From the NCBI GenBank assembly GCA_016210855.1, contig JACQTJ010000121.1:1-36233 (forward strand): DNA of 36,233 nucleotides, written 5' to 3'. Position numbers and translations under genes: made by a program. The notes below the pieces were generated by a model that was not told the origin of the DNA, ran no database searches, and saw only the letters and a list, made by a program, of their open reading frames with translations. Source of the DNA: Acidobacteriota bacterium (GTDB taxonomy: Bacteria; Acidobacteriota; Terriglobia; Acidiferrales; 2-02-FULL-67-57). This document shows positions 15,283 to 23,910 of this stretch, in pieces (positions within the stretch are counted from its first letter, which is position 1; each line of letters starts with the position of its first letter).

Positions 15283-16610
15283 GAAAACCCTTGCAAGGGC
15301 TTCTCTTCCTGCTGGCCCTGCTGCTGGCCCCGCCGAGCGCACAGGCGGGCACGGTGGTGGAGTTGCGCTTGAACGAAATCGTCCACAGCGTTTCGGCCGC
15401 CTACCTCATCGAGGGCATTGAGCACGCCGAAAAAACCAACGCCGACGCGGTTCTGATCTGGCTCAACACCCCCGGGGGCTTGGAAACCTCGATGCGGGAA
15501 ATGGTGGATCGCATCACCGCTTCTCGCGTTCCGGTGATTGTCTATGTGGCTCCTACCGGCAGCCGGGCGGCCTCGGCCGGCTTCTTCATCCTGCTCGCCG
15601 CCGATGTGGCGGTGATGGCCCCTGGCACCACCACGGGCGCCGCTTCGCCCATCGCTTTCGGCGGAGGCCAGGTGGACGAGACCCTGAAGAAGAAGATCAC
15701 CAACGACGCAGCCGCCTACCTGCGCAGCTTCGCCACCAAGCGCGGACGCCACCCGGACGTGGCCGAGCTGGCCGTCACCGAAGCCAAGTCCTTCACCGAC
15801 CAAGAAGCCTTGAAGGAAGGCCTGATCGACGCCGTCTGCAACTCCCGGGAGGAAATCTTCGCGCAGTTCCACGGGCGAGACATCAAGCGCTTTGATGGGC
15901 GCACCGAAGCCCTGAAGCTCGCCGAGGCCCGGGTTGAGCCCTGGGAGATGACCTCGCGGCAGCGTTTGCTCACCCGCATCATCGACCCGAACATTGCCTT
16001 CCTGCTGTTTGTCTTCGGCATCCTGGGACTGTACATTGAGCTCAACCACCCCGGCGTCATCCTGCCCGGCGTGGCCGGAGGCATCTGCCTGATCCTGGCC
16101 CTGTTTGCTTTCCATCTCTTGCCCGTGAACTACGCCGGCGTCCTGCTCATCGCCCTGGCCATGGGGCTGTTTATCCTGGAAGCGAAGTTCGTGAGCCACG
16201 GAATCCTGGCTGCCGGCGGCGTGGCTGCGATGGTGCTCGGCGCCCTCATGCTGGTGGAAGCTCCCATCCCGGAGATGCGTATGAAGTTCAGCATTGTCCT
16301 TCCGGTTGTGCTGGCCTTTGCCGCCATCACCGTCTTCCTGCTGCGGCTGGTCATCAAGGCCGCCCAGCAGAGAGTAACCACCGGACCCGAGGAGATGATC
16401 GGAGAGACCGGCACGGCCTTCACCGATCTGGCCCCGAGCGGGCAGGTCTTCGTGCACGGGGAGTACTGGCAGGCGGTGGCCCCGGCCCGGGTTCCGGTTG
16501 GCAACCAGGTCCGGGTGACCGGGATCAACGGACTGACTCTGCAGGTCGAGCCTGTGGCATCGGCGGGCCCCGGCGCTCCCGAGCCCACAGCGAAAGGAGC
16601 AAGGCCATGA
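15279..16610 (+). CDS. NfeD-family membrane-bound serine protease (ClpP-like)
   Basis: The product has 443 residues. A signal peptide (about 1-23, ending SAQAG) leads into a ClpP/SppA-like serine protease domain. Family motifs include LNTPGGLETSM and GSRAASAGFFI with the probable nucleophile Ser99; the general-base Lys lies in the KKK at 137-139, matching the Ser-Lys dyad of the Pyrococcus PH1510 protease. About five transmembrane helices follow (roughly 225-345), then an OB-fold NfeD C-terminal domain (about 370-430, GETGTAFTDLAPSGQVFVHG). This long form is known to pair with stomatin-like slipins and to cleave their C-terminal region. Here the slipin gene overlaps its stop by 4 bp. It probably acts in membrane protein quality control. 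Confidence 0.92.
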   Translation: MRKPLQGLLFLLALLLAPPSAQAGTVVELRLNEIVHSVSAAYLIEGIEHAEKTNADAVLIWLNTPGGLETSMREMVDRITASRVPVIVYVAPTGSRAASAGFFILLAADVAVMAPGTTTGAASPIAFGGGQVDETLKKKITNDAAAYLRSFATKRGRHPDVAELAVTEAKSFTDQEALKEGLIDAVCNSREEIFAQFHGRDIKRFDGRTEALKLAEARVEPWEMTSRQRLLTRIIDPNIAFLLFVFGILGLYIELNHPGVILPGVAGGICLILALFAFHLLPVNYAGVLLIALAMGLFILEAKFVSHGILAAGGVAAMVLGALMLVEAPIPEMRMKFSIVLPVVLAFAAITVFLLRLVIKAAQQRVTTGPEEMIGETGTAFTDLAPSGQVFVHGEYWQAVAPARVPVGNQVRVTGINGLTLQVEPVASAGPGAPEPTAKGARP

Positions 16611-17356
16611 GCGGTGTGACGGTGTTCGTCGCGATCGTTGTTTTCTACCTTCTGAGCTGCATCAAGATCATTTACGAGTACGAGCGGGGCGTCGTGTTCC
16701 GTCTCGGGCGCCTCCTGCCCGTGCGTGGGGCGGGGATTCGGCTCATCTTTTGGCCCATCGAGCGGCTGGTGCGGATTGACCTGCGCCTGATCACCCTGGA
16801 CATCCCTCCTCAGGACACCATCACCCGGGACAACGTCTCGGTGAAGGTGAATGCCGTTTGCTATCTGCGGGTGATTGACGCCAACCGCGTCGTCAACCAG
16901 GTCAAGGACGCCAACTACGTCTACGCCACCAGCCAGTTGGCCCAGACCACCTTGCGGTCGGTCATCGGCCAGGTGGAGCTCGACGAGCTCCTGGCCGAGC
17001 GCGAGAAGGTGAATGCCCGCCTGCAAACCATTCTCGACCAACATACCGAACCCTGGGGGGTGAAAGTCACCCTGGTGGAGGTTAAGCAGGTAGATCTTCC
17101 GGAGGAGATGCGCCGCGCCATCGCCAAGCAAGCCGAAGCCGAGCGCGAGCGCCGCGCCAAGATCATCCACGCCGAAGGCGAGGCCCAGGCCTCGACGCGC
17201 CTGGCCGAAGCGGCCAGCATGCTGGCCACTCAGCCCCTATCTATTCAACTGCGCTATCTGCAGACCCTGACCGAGATCGGCATCGAGCGCAACACCACCA
17301 TTGTCTTCCCCGTCCCGGTGGATTTCATCAGCGCCTGGCTGAAGCTGGGGAAGTAA
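16607..17356 (+). CDS. Slipin (stomatin/SPFH-domain membrane protein)
   Basis: The 249-residue protein has an N-terminal membrane segment (about 4-20), then the SPFH/band 7 domain (about 21-190). Typical signatures are YERGVVFRLGR, DIPPQDTITRDNVSVKVNAV, and RSVIGQVELDELLAERE. A Glu/Ala/Arg-rich helix (AIAKQAEAERERRAKIIHAEGEA, in pieces) and a short hydrophobic C-terminus follow. Slipins oligomerise and organise membrane microdomains. The gene overlaps nfeD in ATGA fashion, the conserved NfeD-slipin arrangement, so its C-terminus is a likely substrate of that protease. Confidence 0.94.
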   Translation: MSGVTVFVAIVVFYLLSCIKIIYEYERGVVFRLGRLLPVRGAGIRLIFWPIERLVRIDLRLITLDIPPQDTITRDNVSVKVNAVCYLRVIDANRVVNQVKDANYVYATSQLAQTTLRSVIGQVELDELLAEREKVNARLQTILDQHTEPWGVKVTLVEVKQVDLPEEMRRAIAKQAEAERERRAKIIHAEGEAQASTRLAEAASMLATQPLSIQLRYLQTLTEIGIERNTTIVFPVPVDFISAWLKLGK

Positions 17357-17378
17357 GGCAGGGAGCGCCCCGAAGGGA

Positions 17379-17975
17379 ATGAGCGAGCAGAAGAAAGGCG
17401 GCCACTACGAGATGGTGCTCGAGGACCGGCACCTGCTCGGCGTCTTCTTCGCTGTGGTCCTGCTTTGCGCCATTTTCTTTACGCTGGGCTTTGTCCTGGG
17501 CCGTAACCAGACGGCCTCCCAACAGGCGGCCGTGCCTCCCGCCAGGAAGACTGTGCCGGACACCCAGCCGCCTGCCCCGGTGGTGGATGATCTGAGTTTC
17601 TACAAGCGTGTGGAAGGGAAGTCGCCGGCCGAGACTCTTCCGGCGAGGTCTTCGCCGCCGCCCAAGCCGCAAGAGTCGAAGCCGACGGAGACTCCCCCTT
17701 CCCAGCAGGTCGCCCCACCGGCGGCGGCGCTGACCACGGCGTCGCCGCCCGCGACAGCGTCCATCTATCTTCAGGTAGCCGCGGTGACCCAGGAATCGGA
17801 CGCCAAGCGCCTGGCCGGCGAGCTTCGCAAGCTCGGCTTTCCCTCCTTCGTCGTTCCGCCTCGCGACGATCGCCTCTACCGCGTTCAAGTTGGGCCGTTT
17901 GAAAGCGCTGAGCTGGCGGACGCCGCCAAGGGTCGCCTGGAGGCTCAAGGCTTTCGCAACATCCTCAAGCGCTAA
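17379..17975 (+). CDS. SPOR-domain membrane protein
   Basis: The protein has 198 residues. A short cytoplasmic N-terminus is followed by one transmembrane helix (about 24-44, LLGVFFAVVLLCAIFFTLGF). Next comes a Pro/Ser-rich linker of roughly 80 residues. The C-terminal SPOR domain (about 126-197) reads IYLQVAAVTQESDAKRLAGEL, then YRVQVGPFESAELADAA. SPOR domains bind denuded glycan strands of peptidoglycan, often at the division septum. The context of lipoprotein, penicillin-binding protein and Lnt genes supports an envelope or division role. The TAA stop overlaps the ATG of lnt (TAATG). Confidence 0.88.
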   Translation: MSEQKKGGHYEMVLEDRHLLGVFFAVVLLCAIFFTLGFVLGRNQTASQQAAVPPARKTVPDTQPPAPVVDDLSFYKRVEGKSPAETLPARSSPPPKPQESKPTETPPSQQVAPPAAALTTASPPATASIYLQVAAVTQESDAKRLAGELRKLGFPSFVVPPRDDRLYRVQVGPFESAELADAAKGRLEAQGFRNILKR

Positions 17976-19561
17976 TGCCGGCTCTCCCGTCGCCGCTGCG
18001 GCATCCGGCCGCCTGCGCCCTGCTCTCGGGCCTGCTTCTGATCTTGAGCTTTCCCCGGGCCCACCTGTCTGTGCTGGCCTGGGTGGCCCTGGCGCCGTTG
18101 CTGCTCGTGTTGTTGCCCCGGCGCTCGCGGCTCCGGCTTTTCTCCTATGGCTGGCTGACGGGCGTGGTGTTTTTTGCCGGAACCTGCTACTGGGTGTACG
18201 ACGTCATGCGCATCCACGGCCACCTCTCCGTGCTGGCGGCCGGCGGAGTGCTCGCGCTGTTCGTGCTGTTTTTGGCGCTCTACCTGGGGGCGTTCGCGCT
18301 CGTCGTCGGCGAGCTGGCCCGCCGCTGGCAACTCGGGACTCTCGCGCTCTCGCCGTTCGTCTGGGTGGGGCTCGAGTGGCTCCGGACCTATTTCCCCTTT
18401 GGCGGCTTCCCGTGGAATCTGCTCGGCTACGCGCTGGCGCCACACGTCGGCTGGATCCAGCCGGCTGCTTATACAGGAATCTTTGGGGTCTCCTTTCTCG
18501 TGGTGAGCGTGAACGCTCTCGCGGCGGGCTGCTGGCAGGTGCCCTCGCGGCGGCGGCCGGCGCTGCTGGCCGTGGTCGCATTCATCCTTGCGGGTGCGGC
18601 GCTCTTGGGCCGGCAGTTGCCCCTGGCACCCACCACGACCCAAGTACTGCTCGTGCAGACCAACCTCCGGCAGCCAGAGGAGTACGACGCCGAGTGGGTC
18701 GCGCACCACCCCGACGAGCTTGCGGAGCTCGAAGAGCTCACGCGCCAAGCCGCCCGCCAGCACCCGACCGACCGGCCTGGTCTCATTGTGTGGCCGGAAG
18801 TTCCCGTTTCGCTCTATTTCCACCACGACCCTCTCATCCGCGCTCGCCTGCTCGAGCTGGCTCAGGCCACCCGCAGCTACCTGCTGGTGGGCGTGGTGGA
18901 CCTGCGGCGGAACCCCGACGGGGTTCTGCATCCTACGAACAGTGCCGTGCTGCTGTCGCCCGCCGGGGAGTTCATCGGCCAGTATGATAAGATTCATCTT
19001 GTGCCCTTCGGCGAGTACGTGCCGCTCAGGGGCTGGCTGGGTTTCCTTGAGCCGCTGACTGAAGAGGCCAGCGACTTCCTTCCCGGCCGCGAGCAGACGA
19101 TGGTCGGCAGCGAGCCGGGGCGGCTGGGCACGCTGATTTGTTATGAGGCCATTTTCCCCGCCCTGGGGCGGGGCTTCGTTGAGCAGGGCGCCGACGTTCT
19201 CATAAACATTTCGAACGACGGTTGGTTCGGGCGCTCCGCTGCGGCGGCGCAGCACTTGAACATGGCTCGGGTGCGAGCCGTCGAGACGCGGCGGTTTCTG
19301 CTGCGGGGCACCAATACGGGTATCACGGCCGTGGTGGACCCCTACGGGCGCGTAGTGGCTGAGGCGACACCGCACACGCGCACTGTGCTGGCCGCCAGCT
19401 ACGCCCCCCGGCGTGGGGTCACGCTGTACGCGCGTCACGGTGATTGGTTCGCGGCCCTGTGCGCGCTGGTGACGGTAGCGGCCCTGGCCCGCAAGTTCTG
19501 GGTGGTGGCGGTCGAGGAGAACGGTGATGGAGACAATCGAGGAACTGGAACGACAGTTTGA
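17975..19561 (+). CDS. lnt: Apolipoprotein N-acyltransferase
   Basis: This integral membrane enzyme adds the third acyl chain to the N-terminal cysteine of lipoproteins. The 528 residues begin with six to seven hydrophobic helices (about 10-215). A nitrilase-fold domain follows, with the catalytic triad visible as Glu275 in VWPEVP, Lys339 in YDKIHLVPFGEYVP and Cys389 in LICYEAIFP. SNDGWFG follows, as is usual in Lnt. A final membrane helix lies near 490-510. Its presence implies a diderm envelope with triacylated lipoproteins, consistent with the lipoprotein gene at 13657. Translation is coupled to the SPOR gene by a 1-nt overlap, and its 3' end overlaps the start of prfB by 35 bp. Confidence 0.93.
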   Translation: MPALPSPLRHPAACALLSGLLLILSFPRAHLSVLAWVALAPLLLVLLPRRSRLRLFSYGWLTGVVFFAGTCYWVYDVMRIHGHLSVLAAGGVLALFVLFLALYLGAFALVVGELARRWQLGTLALSPFVWVGLEWLRTYFPFGGFPWNLLGYALAPHVGWIQPAAYTGIFGVSFLVVSVNALAAGCWQVPSRRRPALLAVVAFILAGAALLGRQLPLAPTTTQVLLVQTNLRQPEEYDAEWVAHHPDELAELEELTRQAARQHPTDRPGLIVWPEVPVSLYFHHDPLIRARLLELAQATRSYLLVGVVDLRRNPDGVLHPTNSAVLLSPAGEFIGQYDKIHLVPFGEYVPLRGWLGFLEPLTEEASDFLPGREQTMVGSEPGRLGTLICYEAIFPALGRGFVEQGADVLINISNDGWFGRSAAAAQHLNMARVRAVETRRFLLRGTNTGITAVVDPYGRVVAEATPHTRTVLAASYAPRRGVTLYARHGDWFAALCALVTVAALARKFWVVAVEENGDGDNRGTGTTV

Positions 19562-20733
19562 CCAGCTCCGGGCTCGTACTGAGGAACTGCGGAGCTACCT
19601 TTGACCCGCCCCGCCAGCAGGCCCAGCTCGTCGAACTAGACCAGAAACTCCACCAGCCGGAGCTCTGGAACGATCCCGAGACCGCGCAGAGACTGCTGCA
19701 GCAGCGCAAACACCTAGAACGGCAGATCGCGCAGGTGGAGCAAGTCGCGCGTGATATCGATGATGCCGCAGGTGCATTTCAGGTATTCCGCGAGATTGAG
19801 AAAACCGAAGAGTACAAAGCCTCTGCAGGCGACCCGACGGCAGAGGCAGTGGTTGCAGAATGGCTTGCCGAAATCCCGCAAAAGCTGCGCAAGCTCAATG
19901 AAGACATCGGCAAGCTGGAAGTTGAAACCTTGCTCAGCGGTTCGCACGACCACCGCAACGCCATCGTCACCATCCACTCTGGCGCCGGCGGCACTGAGTC
20001 GCAGGACTGGGTGGAAATGTTGCTGCGCATGTACCTGCGTTGGGCGGAGCGCAAAGGTTTCGCTACTTCGATCACCGACATCACCCCGGGCGAGGAGGCC
20101 GGCATCAAGTCGGTCACCGTTACCCTCCAGGGCGAGAACGCCTTCGGGCTGCTGATGTCTGAGATCGGCGTTCATCGCCTGGTGCGCATCTCTCCCTTCG
20201 ACGCTGCCGCCCGCCGCCACACCTCCTTCGCTTCCGTCTTCGTCACCCCGGAGGTGGATGACCGCATCGAGATTGAGATGCGGCCGGAAGATCTGCGCAT
20301 CGACACCTACCGCTCGAGCGGCCACGGGGGCCAGCATGTCAACGTCACCGACTCGGCCGTGCGCGTCACACACCTCCCCACCGGCATCGTCGCCCAGTGC
20401 CAGAACGAGCGCTCCCAGCACAGGAACAAAGACGTGGCCATGAAAATCCTCCGTTCCCGGCTCTACCAGCACGAGCTGGAAAAGCGCATGGCGGCCGCCC
20501 GGAAGCTTGAGGAGACCAAGTCCGACATCAGCTTCGGCAGCCAGATCCGCTCCTACGTGCTCCACCCCTACCGTCTGGTCAAAGACCATCGCACCAAGCT
20601 CGAAAAAGGCGACGTGGACGCCGTGCTCGACGGCGAGATCGATCCTTTCATCCGCGCCTACCTCATCGCCCGGCGTGGCGGCCAGGTTCCGCCTCCGTAC
20701 CCGATGGAGGACTCTCCGGACAGCAGGAGGTAG
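19527..20733 (+). CDS. prfB: Peptide chain release factor 2 (programmed +1 frameshift)
   Basis: RF2 terminates translation at UGA and UAA. The gene has two reading frames. The ATG at 19527 opens 25 codons that end at an in-frame TGA (19602-19604). A +1 shift on CTT-TGA-C lets reading continue from GAC at 19603 to the TAG at 20731-20733, about 401 residues in all. Before the slip site, GGAG (19591-19594) acts as the internal Shine-Dalgarno, as in E. coli prfB. SPF (222-224) is the RF2 stop-recognition tripeptide and GGQ (267-269) the hydrolysis motif. The frameshift autoregulates RF2 level: low RF2 slows termination at UGA and favours the shift. GAGGAG (19514-19519) serves the true ATG. A single-frame annotation starting downstream would lose the N-terminus. 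Confidence 0.95.
19591..19605 (+). promoter_or_regulatory. prfB programmed +1 frameshift site
   Basis: GGAG, four spacer bases, then CTT TGA C, matches the RF2 recoding element: an internal anti-SD-pairing motif just upstream of a slippery CUU codon and a UGA followed by C, a weak termination context. The zero frame ends here at codon 26, and the +1 frame continues for 376 codons. Confidence 0.93.
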
Positions 20734-20750
20734 GCGCGGCCGGGGACTAA

Positions 20751-20779
20751 TTGACCTCCTCGCGCCCATCTGCTAGATT
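20751..20779 (+). promoter_or_regulatory. Sigma70 promoter for the aldehyde dehydrogenase gene
   Basis: TTGACC (20751-20756, five of six) is followed by a 17-bp spacer and TAGATT (20774-20779, four of six) with an extended TGC directly before it. The predicted start near 20786 leaves a leader of about 62 nt. No terminator hairpin for prfB is visible in the 17 bp upstream. Confidence 0.75.
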
Positions 20780-20847
20780 TGCTTTTTGCGCCGCTGGTGC
20801 GCGCACCGCGCCCGGTTCTGCACTGAGCCCCCAGGGAAGGAGTGGCC

Positions 20848-22344
20848 ATGCCAGCTCCCAAGCTCTACAGGAACTTCATCAACGGCGAGTGGGTCGAGGC
20901 CCGCTGCGGCAAGACCTTCGAGAACATCAACCCCGCGGACCGGAATGACGTCATCGGGCTGTTTCCCGCCTCGGACAAATGCGACCTCGACGAAGCCGTG
21001 GCCGCCGCCCAGGCGGCCTACAACGGTTGGCGCCTGACCCCGCCGCCCAAGCGCGGGGAGATTCTCTTCCGCGCCGCCCAGATGCTTGCGGAACGCAAGG
21101 AAGAATTGGCCCGGGACATGACCCGGGAAATGGGCAAAATCCTCAAGGAGACCCGCGGCGACGTCCAGGAAGCCATTGACATGGGCTTCTACATGGCCGG
21201 GGAGGGACGGCGCCTGTTCGGGGCCACGACCACCTCGGAGCTGCCGAACAAATTCGCCATGTGCGTGCGGCAGCCGCTCGGGGTGTGCGGGATGATCACG
21301 CCCTGGAATTTCCCCATGGCGATTCCTTCCTGGAAAATTTTCCCGGCGCTCATCTGCGGCAATACGGTGGTCTTCAAACCGGCCTCGGACACGCCACTTT
21401 CGGCCTGGAACTTCACCAAGATCCTGAACGAGGCCGGTCTGCCTCGGGGAGTGCTGAATCTGGTGACGGGCTCGGGCGGCGCCGTGGGCATGCCTCTGAT
21501 GAAACACCCCGAGGTCAAGGTAATCTCTTTCACGGGCTCGACCGAGATTGGCCGAGAAGTCTCTCTGGCCTGCGCCCCGGACTTTCGTCACTGTCACCTG
21601 GAGATGGGGGGCAAGAACATCGTCCTGGTGATGGACGACGCCAATCTGGACCTGGCCGTGGATGGGGCACTGTGGGGCGGCTTCGGCACCACCGGGCAGC
21701 GCTGCACCGCCGCCAGCCGCGTCGGCGTGGATAAGAAGGTCTATCGGCAGTTCGTCGAGAAATTCGTCGAGCGCGCCCAGAACCTGAAAGTGGGCAACGG
21801 GCTCGACCCCACCGTGGAGATGGGTCCCTGCATCAACGCCCGGCAGCGCGAGAGCGTCCACCGCTACGTCGAAATCGGCAAGAACGAGGGTGCCAAGCTG
21901 CTCTGCGGCGGCACCCCACTCACCGGCGGTGGCTACGACAAAGGCGCTTTCTACGCCCCCACCGTCTTCGGCGACTGCGACCCCAAGATGCGCGTCGCCC
22001 AGGAGGAAATCTTCGGCCCCGTGGTTTCTGTCATCCCCTTCGACACCCTGGAGCAGGGAATCGAGATCGCCAACGGCGTCATTTACGGGCTTTCCGCCTC
22101 CATTTACACGGAGGACGTCAACCGGGTCTTCACCGCCCTGCGCGACCTCTACACCGGCATCGTCTACATCAACGCCCCCACCATCGGCGCCGAGATCCAT
22201 CTGCCTTTCGGCGGCACCAAGCAAACTGGCAACGGACACCGCGAAGCTGGCATCGCCGGGATTGACGTCTTCTCAGAGTGGAAATCCATTTACGTGGACT
22301 TCAGTGGCACCCTGCAGCGAGCCCAGATTGACACCCACTCCTAG
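20848..22344 (+). CDS. NAD(P)+-dependent aldehyde dehydrogenase
   Basis: The enzyme oxidises an aldehyde to its carboxylic acid in the cytoplasm. The 498-residue length is typical. Motifs include [20 protein letters not shown] and the coenzyme-loop FTGSTEIGR. The general base is Glu252 in LEMGGKN and the catalytic thiol Cys286 in [19 protein letters not shown] and [17 protein letters not shown] lie near the C-terminus. The substrate cannot be set from sequence; succinate-, 2-oxoglutarate- or aminoadipate-semialdehyde-type enzymes are possible. I chose the ATG at 20848 over the GTG at 20842 because AAGGAG (20837-20842) lies 5 nt before the ATG and overlaps the GTG. It is followed 30 bp later by glycogen synthase and has its own promoter. 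Confidence 0.93.
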   Translation: MPAPKLYRNFINGEWVEARCGKTFENINPADRNDVIGLFPASDKCDLDEAVAAAQAAYNGWRLTPPPKRGEILFRAAQMLAERKEELARDMTREMGKILKETRGDVQEAIDMGFYMAGEGRRLFGATTTSELPNKFAMCVRQPLGVCGMITPWNFPMAIPSWKIFPALICGNTVVFKPASDTPLSAWNFTKILNEAGLPRGVLNLVTGSGGAVGMPLMKHPEVKVISFTGSTEIGREVSLACAPDFRHCHLEMGGKNIVLVMDDANLDLAVDGALWGGFGTTGQRCTAASRVGVDKKVYRQFVEKFVERAQNLKVGNGLDPTVEMGPCINARQRESVHRYVEIGKNEGAKLLCGGTPLTGGGYDKGAFYAPTVFGDCDPKMRVAQEEIFGPVVSVIPFDTLEQGIEIANGVIYGLSASIYTEDVNRVFTALRDLYTGIVYINAPTIGAEIHLPFGGTKQTGNGHREAGIAGIDVFSEWKSIYVDFSGTLQRAQIDTHS

Positions 22345-22374
22345 CGCGCGGCCACAGGTCTTCAGGAGTTCGCG

Positions 22375-23826
22375 GTGAGAATCCTTTTTGTCGCCCCCGA
22401 GTGCCTGCCCTTTTCAAAGACCGGAGGTCTGGCCGACGTGGTGGGGGCGCTGCCCCGAGTTCTTGCGGCCCGCGGCCACGAGGCCACGGTGTTTCTGCCG
22501 CGCTACCGCAGGACGCAGCCGGGGACGGTGGTTCTGCCGCGGTTGGTGATTCCCCTCGGCCCGCAGCTTCATCCGGTCGCCATCCAGCAGGGGCCCACCC
22601 TGGGCGGGGTGCGGGTGCTCCTGGTGGACTACCCGCTCTATTTCGACCGCGACGGCCTCTACGTGGACGGAGGAACTGACTATCCCGACAACGCCGAGCG
22701 TTTCACGCTGCTCTGCCGGGCGGCGCTCGAGTTCGTGAAGCAGGAGGCCGTGCCCGACCTGATTCACTGCCACGACTGGCAATCGGCGCTGGTGCCGGTG
22801 CTGCTGAAGACACTCTATGCGGACGAGCCCCGGCTGGGGCGCGTGCCCACTGTGTTCACCGTCCACAATCTGGGCTACCAGGGCTTCTTTCTGCCGGATG
22901 TGCTCGACCGCATCGGTTTGCCCGGGCGCCTGTTCAGCGTCGACGCCCTGGAGTTTTACGGCCGGGTAAACTTCCTCAAGGGCGGGCTGGTCTTCGCCGA
23001 CTTCGTCACCACGGTCAGCAAGGGCTACGCCGAAGAGATCCAGACGCCCGAGTACGGGCACGGGCTCGATGGAGTCATCCGCGCCCGGCGCGCCACCGTC
23101 ACCGGCATTGTCAACGGAGTGGACTACACCGAGTGGAATCCCGAGGCCGACAAATTCTTGGCCGCCAACTACTCGGTCGAGAAACTCGACGCCAAGCTGG
23201 TGTGCAAGAAAGATCTCCTCCAGCAGTTCAAGCTGCCCGCCGACGACTTGACGACCCCGGTGATCGGCATGGTGTCCCGCTTTGCCACTCAGAAGGGCTT
23301 CGACCTGATTGCCGAAGTGGCCGGCACCTTGATGGAGGACGAGCTCAAGATCGTCGCCCTCGGGACCGGCGAGCCCCACTACGAAGAGCTGTTCCGACAG
23401 CTGGCCCAGCGCTTCCCGCAGAAGATGGCGGTGCGGGTGGCCTACGACAACACCCTCGCCCACAAGATTGAGGGCGGTAGCGACATCTTCCTGATGCCCT
23501 CGCGCTACGAGCCCTGCGGTCTGAATCAGATCTACAGCCTGAGGTACGGCACCGTCCCCGTGGTGCGGGCCACGGGCGGGCTGGACGACACCATCGAGCC
23601 GTTCGACCCCTCGACCGGCCAGGGGACGGGGTTCAAGTTCACCCCCTACTCGGGGACAGCCCTGCTGGACTGCCTCCGCCAGGCCTTGGACCTCTACCAC
23701 GGCCACCCCCGAGCTTGGCAGAGGCTGATGCGCAATGGAATGCACAAGGATTTTTCCTGGAACCATTCGGCCGCTGAGTACGAGCAGCTCTACGAGCGGG
23801 TGGTCAAATCGGCCCAGAGGAAGTAG
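22375..23826 (+). CDS. glgA: Glycogen/starch synthase (GT5)
   Basis: The enzyme extends alpha-1,4-glucan from ADP-glucose (or UDP-glucose in some relatives). The 483-residue protein has the GT5 N-terminal signature FSKTGGLADVVGALP (Lys15 binds the nucleotide sugar). HCHDWQSALVP lies near 131-141 and TVHNLGYQG follows. The C-terminal half has the GT-B acceptor/donor motif EPCGLNQIYSLRYG (from about 379). The start is GTG, supported by AGGAG 6 nt upstream (22364-22368). No other glycogen genes (glgB, glgC, glgP) are nearby, so storage metabolism is split across the genome. Confidence 0.95.
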   Translation: MRILFVAPECLPFSKTGGLADVVGALPRVLAARGHEATVFLPRYRRTQPGTVVLPRLVIPLGPQLHPVAIQQGPTLGGVRVLLVDYPLYFDRDGLYVDGGTDYPDNAERFTLLCRAALEFVKQEAVPDLIHCHDWQSALVPVLLKTLYADEPRLGRVPTVFTVHNLGYQGFFLPDVLDRIGLPGRLFSVDALEFYGRVNFLKGGLVFADFVTTVSKGYAEEIQTPEYGHGLDGVIRARRATVTGIVNGVDYTEWNPEADKFLAANYSVEKLDAKLVCKKDLLQQFKLPADDLTTPVIGMVSRFATQKGFDLIAEVAGTLMEDELKIVALGTGEPHYEELFRQLAQRFPQKMAVRVAYDNTLAHKIEGGSDIFLMPSRYEPCGLNQIYSLRYGTVPVVRATGGLDDTIEPFDPSTGQGTGFKFTPYSGTALLDCLRQALDLYHGHPRAWQRLMRNGMHKDFSWNHSAAEYEQLYERVVKSAQRK

Positions 23827-23829
23827 AAT
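23801..23829 (+). promoter_or_regulatory. Possible promoter for trxA overlapping the glgA stop
   Basis: TGGTCA (23801-23806, four of six) and TAGAAT (23824-23829, five of six) are 17 bp apart. The -10 overlaps the glgA stop codon. The transcript would start near 23836 and include the terminator-like hairpin at 23866-23893, so either attenuation occurs or one of the two calls is wrong. Confidence 0.4.
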
Positions 23830-23865
23830 CTGTGCCGCGCCCGGCGGAGTCCGGGGCGGCCAGTC

Positions 23866-23893
23866 GCCATCTAATTCTGAGATGGCAGTTTTT
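23866..23893 (+). terminator. Weak intrinsic-terminator-like hairpin between glgA and trxA
   Basis: GCCATCT (23866-23872) pairs perfectly with AGATGGC (23880-23886) across a 7-nt loop. AG and five T residues (23889-23893) follow. This is the shape of an intrinsic terminator for glgA, although the 7-bp stem is only moderately stable. A promoter-like box upstream of it (23801-23829) would place the hairpin in the trxA leader, where it could act as an attenuator instead. Confidence 0.55.
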
Positions 23894-23894
23894 C

Positions 23895-23909
23895 CGGAGG
23901 ATTACTCCG
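23895..23909 (+). promoter_or_regulatory. Hairpin enclosing the trxA ribosome-binding site
   Basis: CGGAG (23895-23899) pairs with CTCCG (23905-23909) across GATTA. It covers most of the GGAGG Shine-Dalgarno (23896-23900) and ends one base before the ATG at 23911. The stem is only 5 bp but GC-rich. It could limit ribosome access or be accidental. Confidence 0.4.
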
Positions 23910-23910
23910 A

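Noticed and set aside
19558-19602. prfB as a single-frame gene starting at 19558
   Set aside because: The RF2 frameshift element at 19591-19605 and a good ATG with GAGGAG upstream show that the true start is 19527 in another frame.
20734-20847. An intrinsic terminator after prfB
   Set aside because: I found no stem of 6 bp or more followed by a T-tract. The T-run near 20783-20787 follows the promoter -10 and has no hairpin before it.
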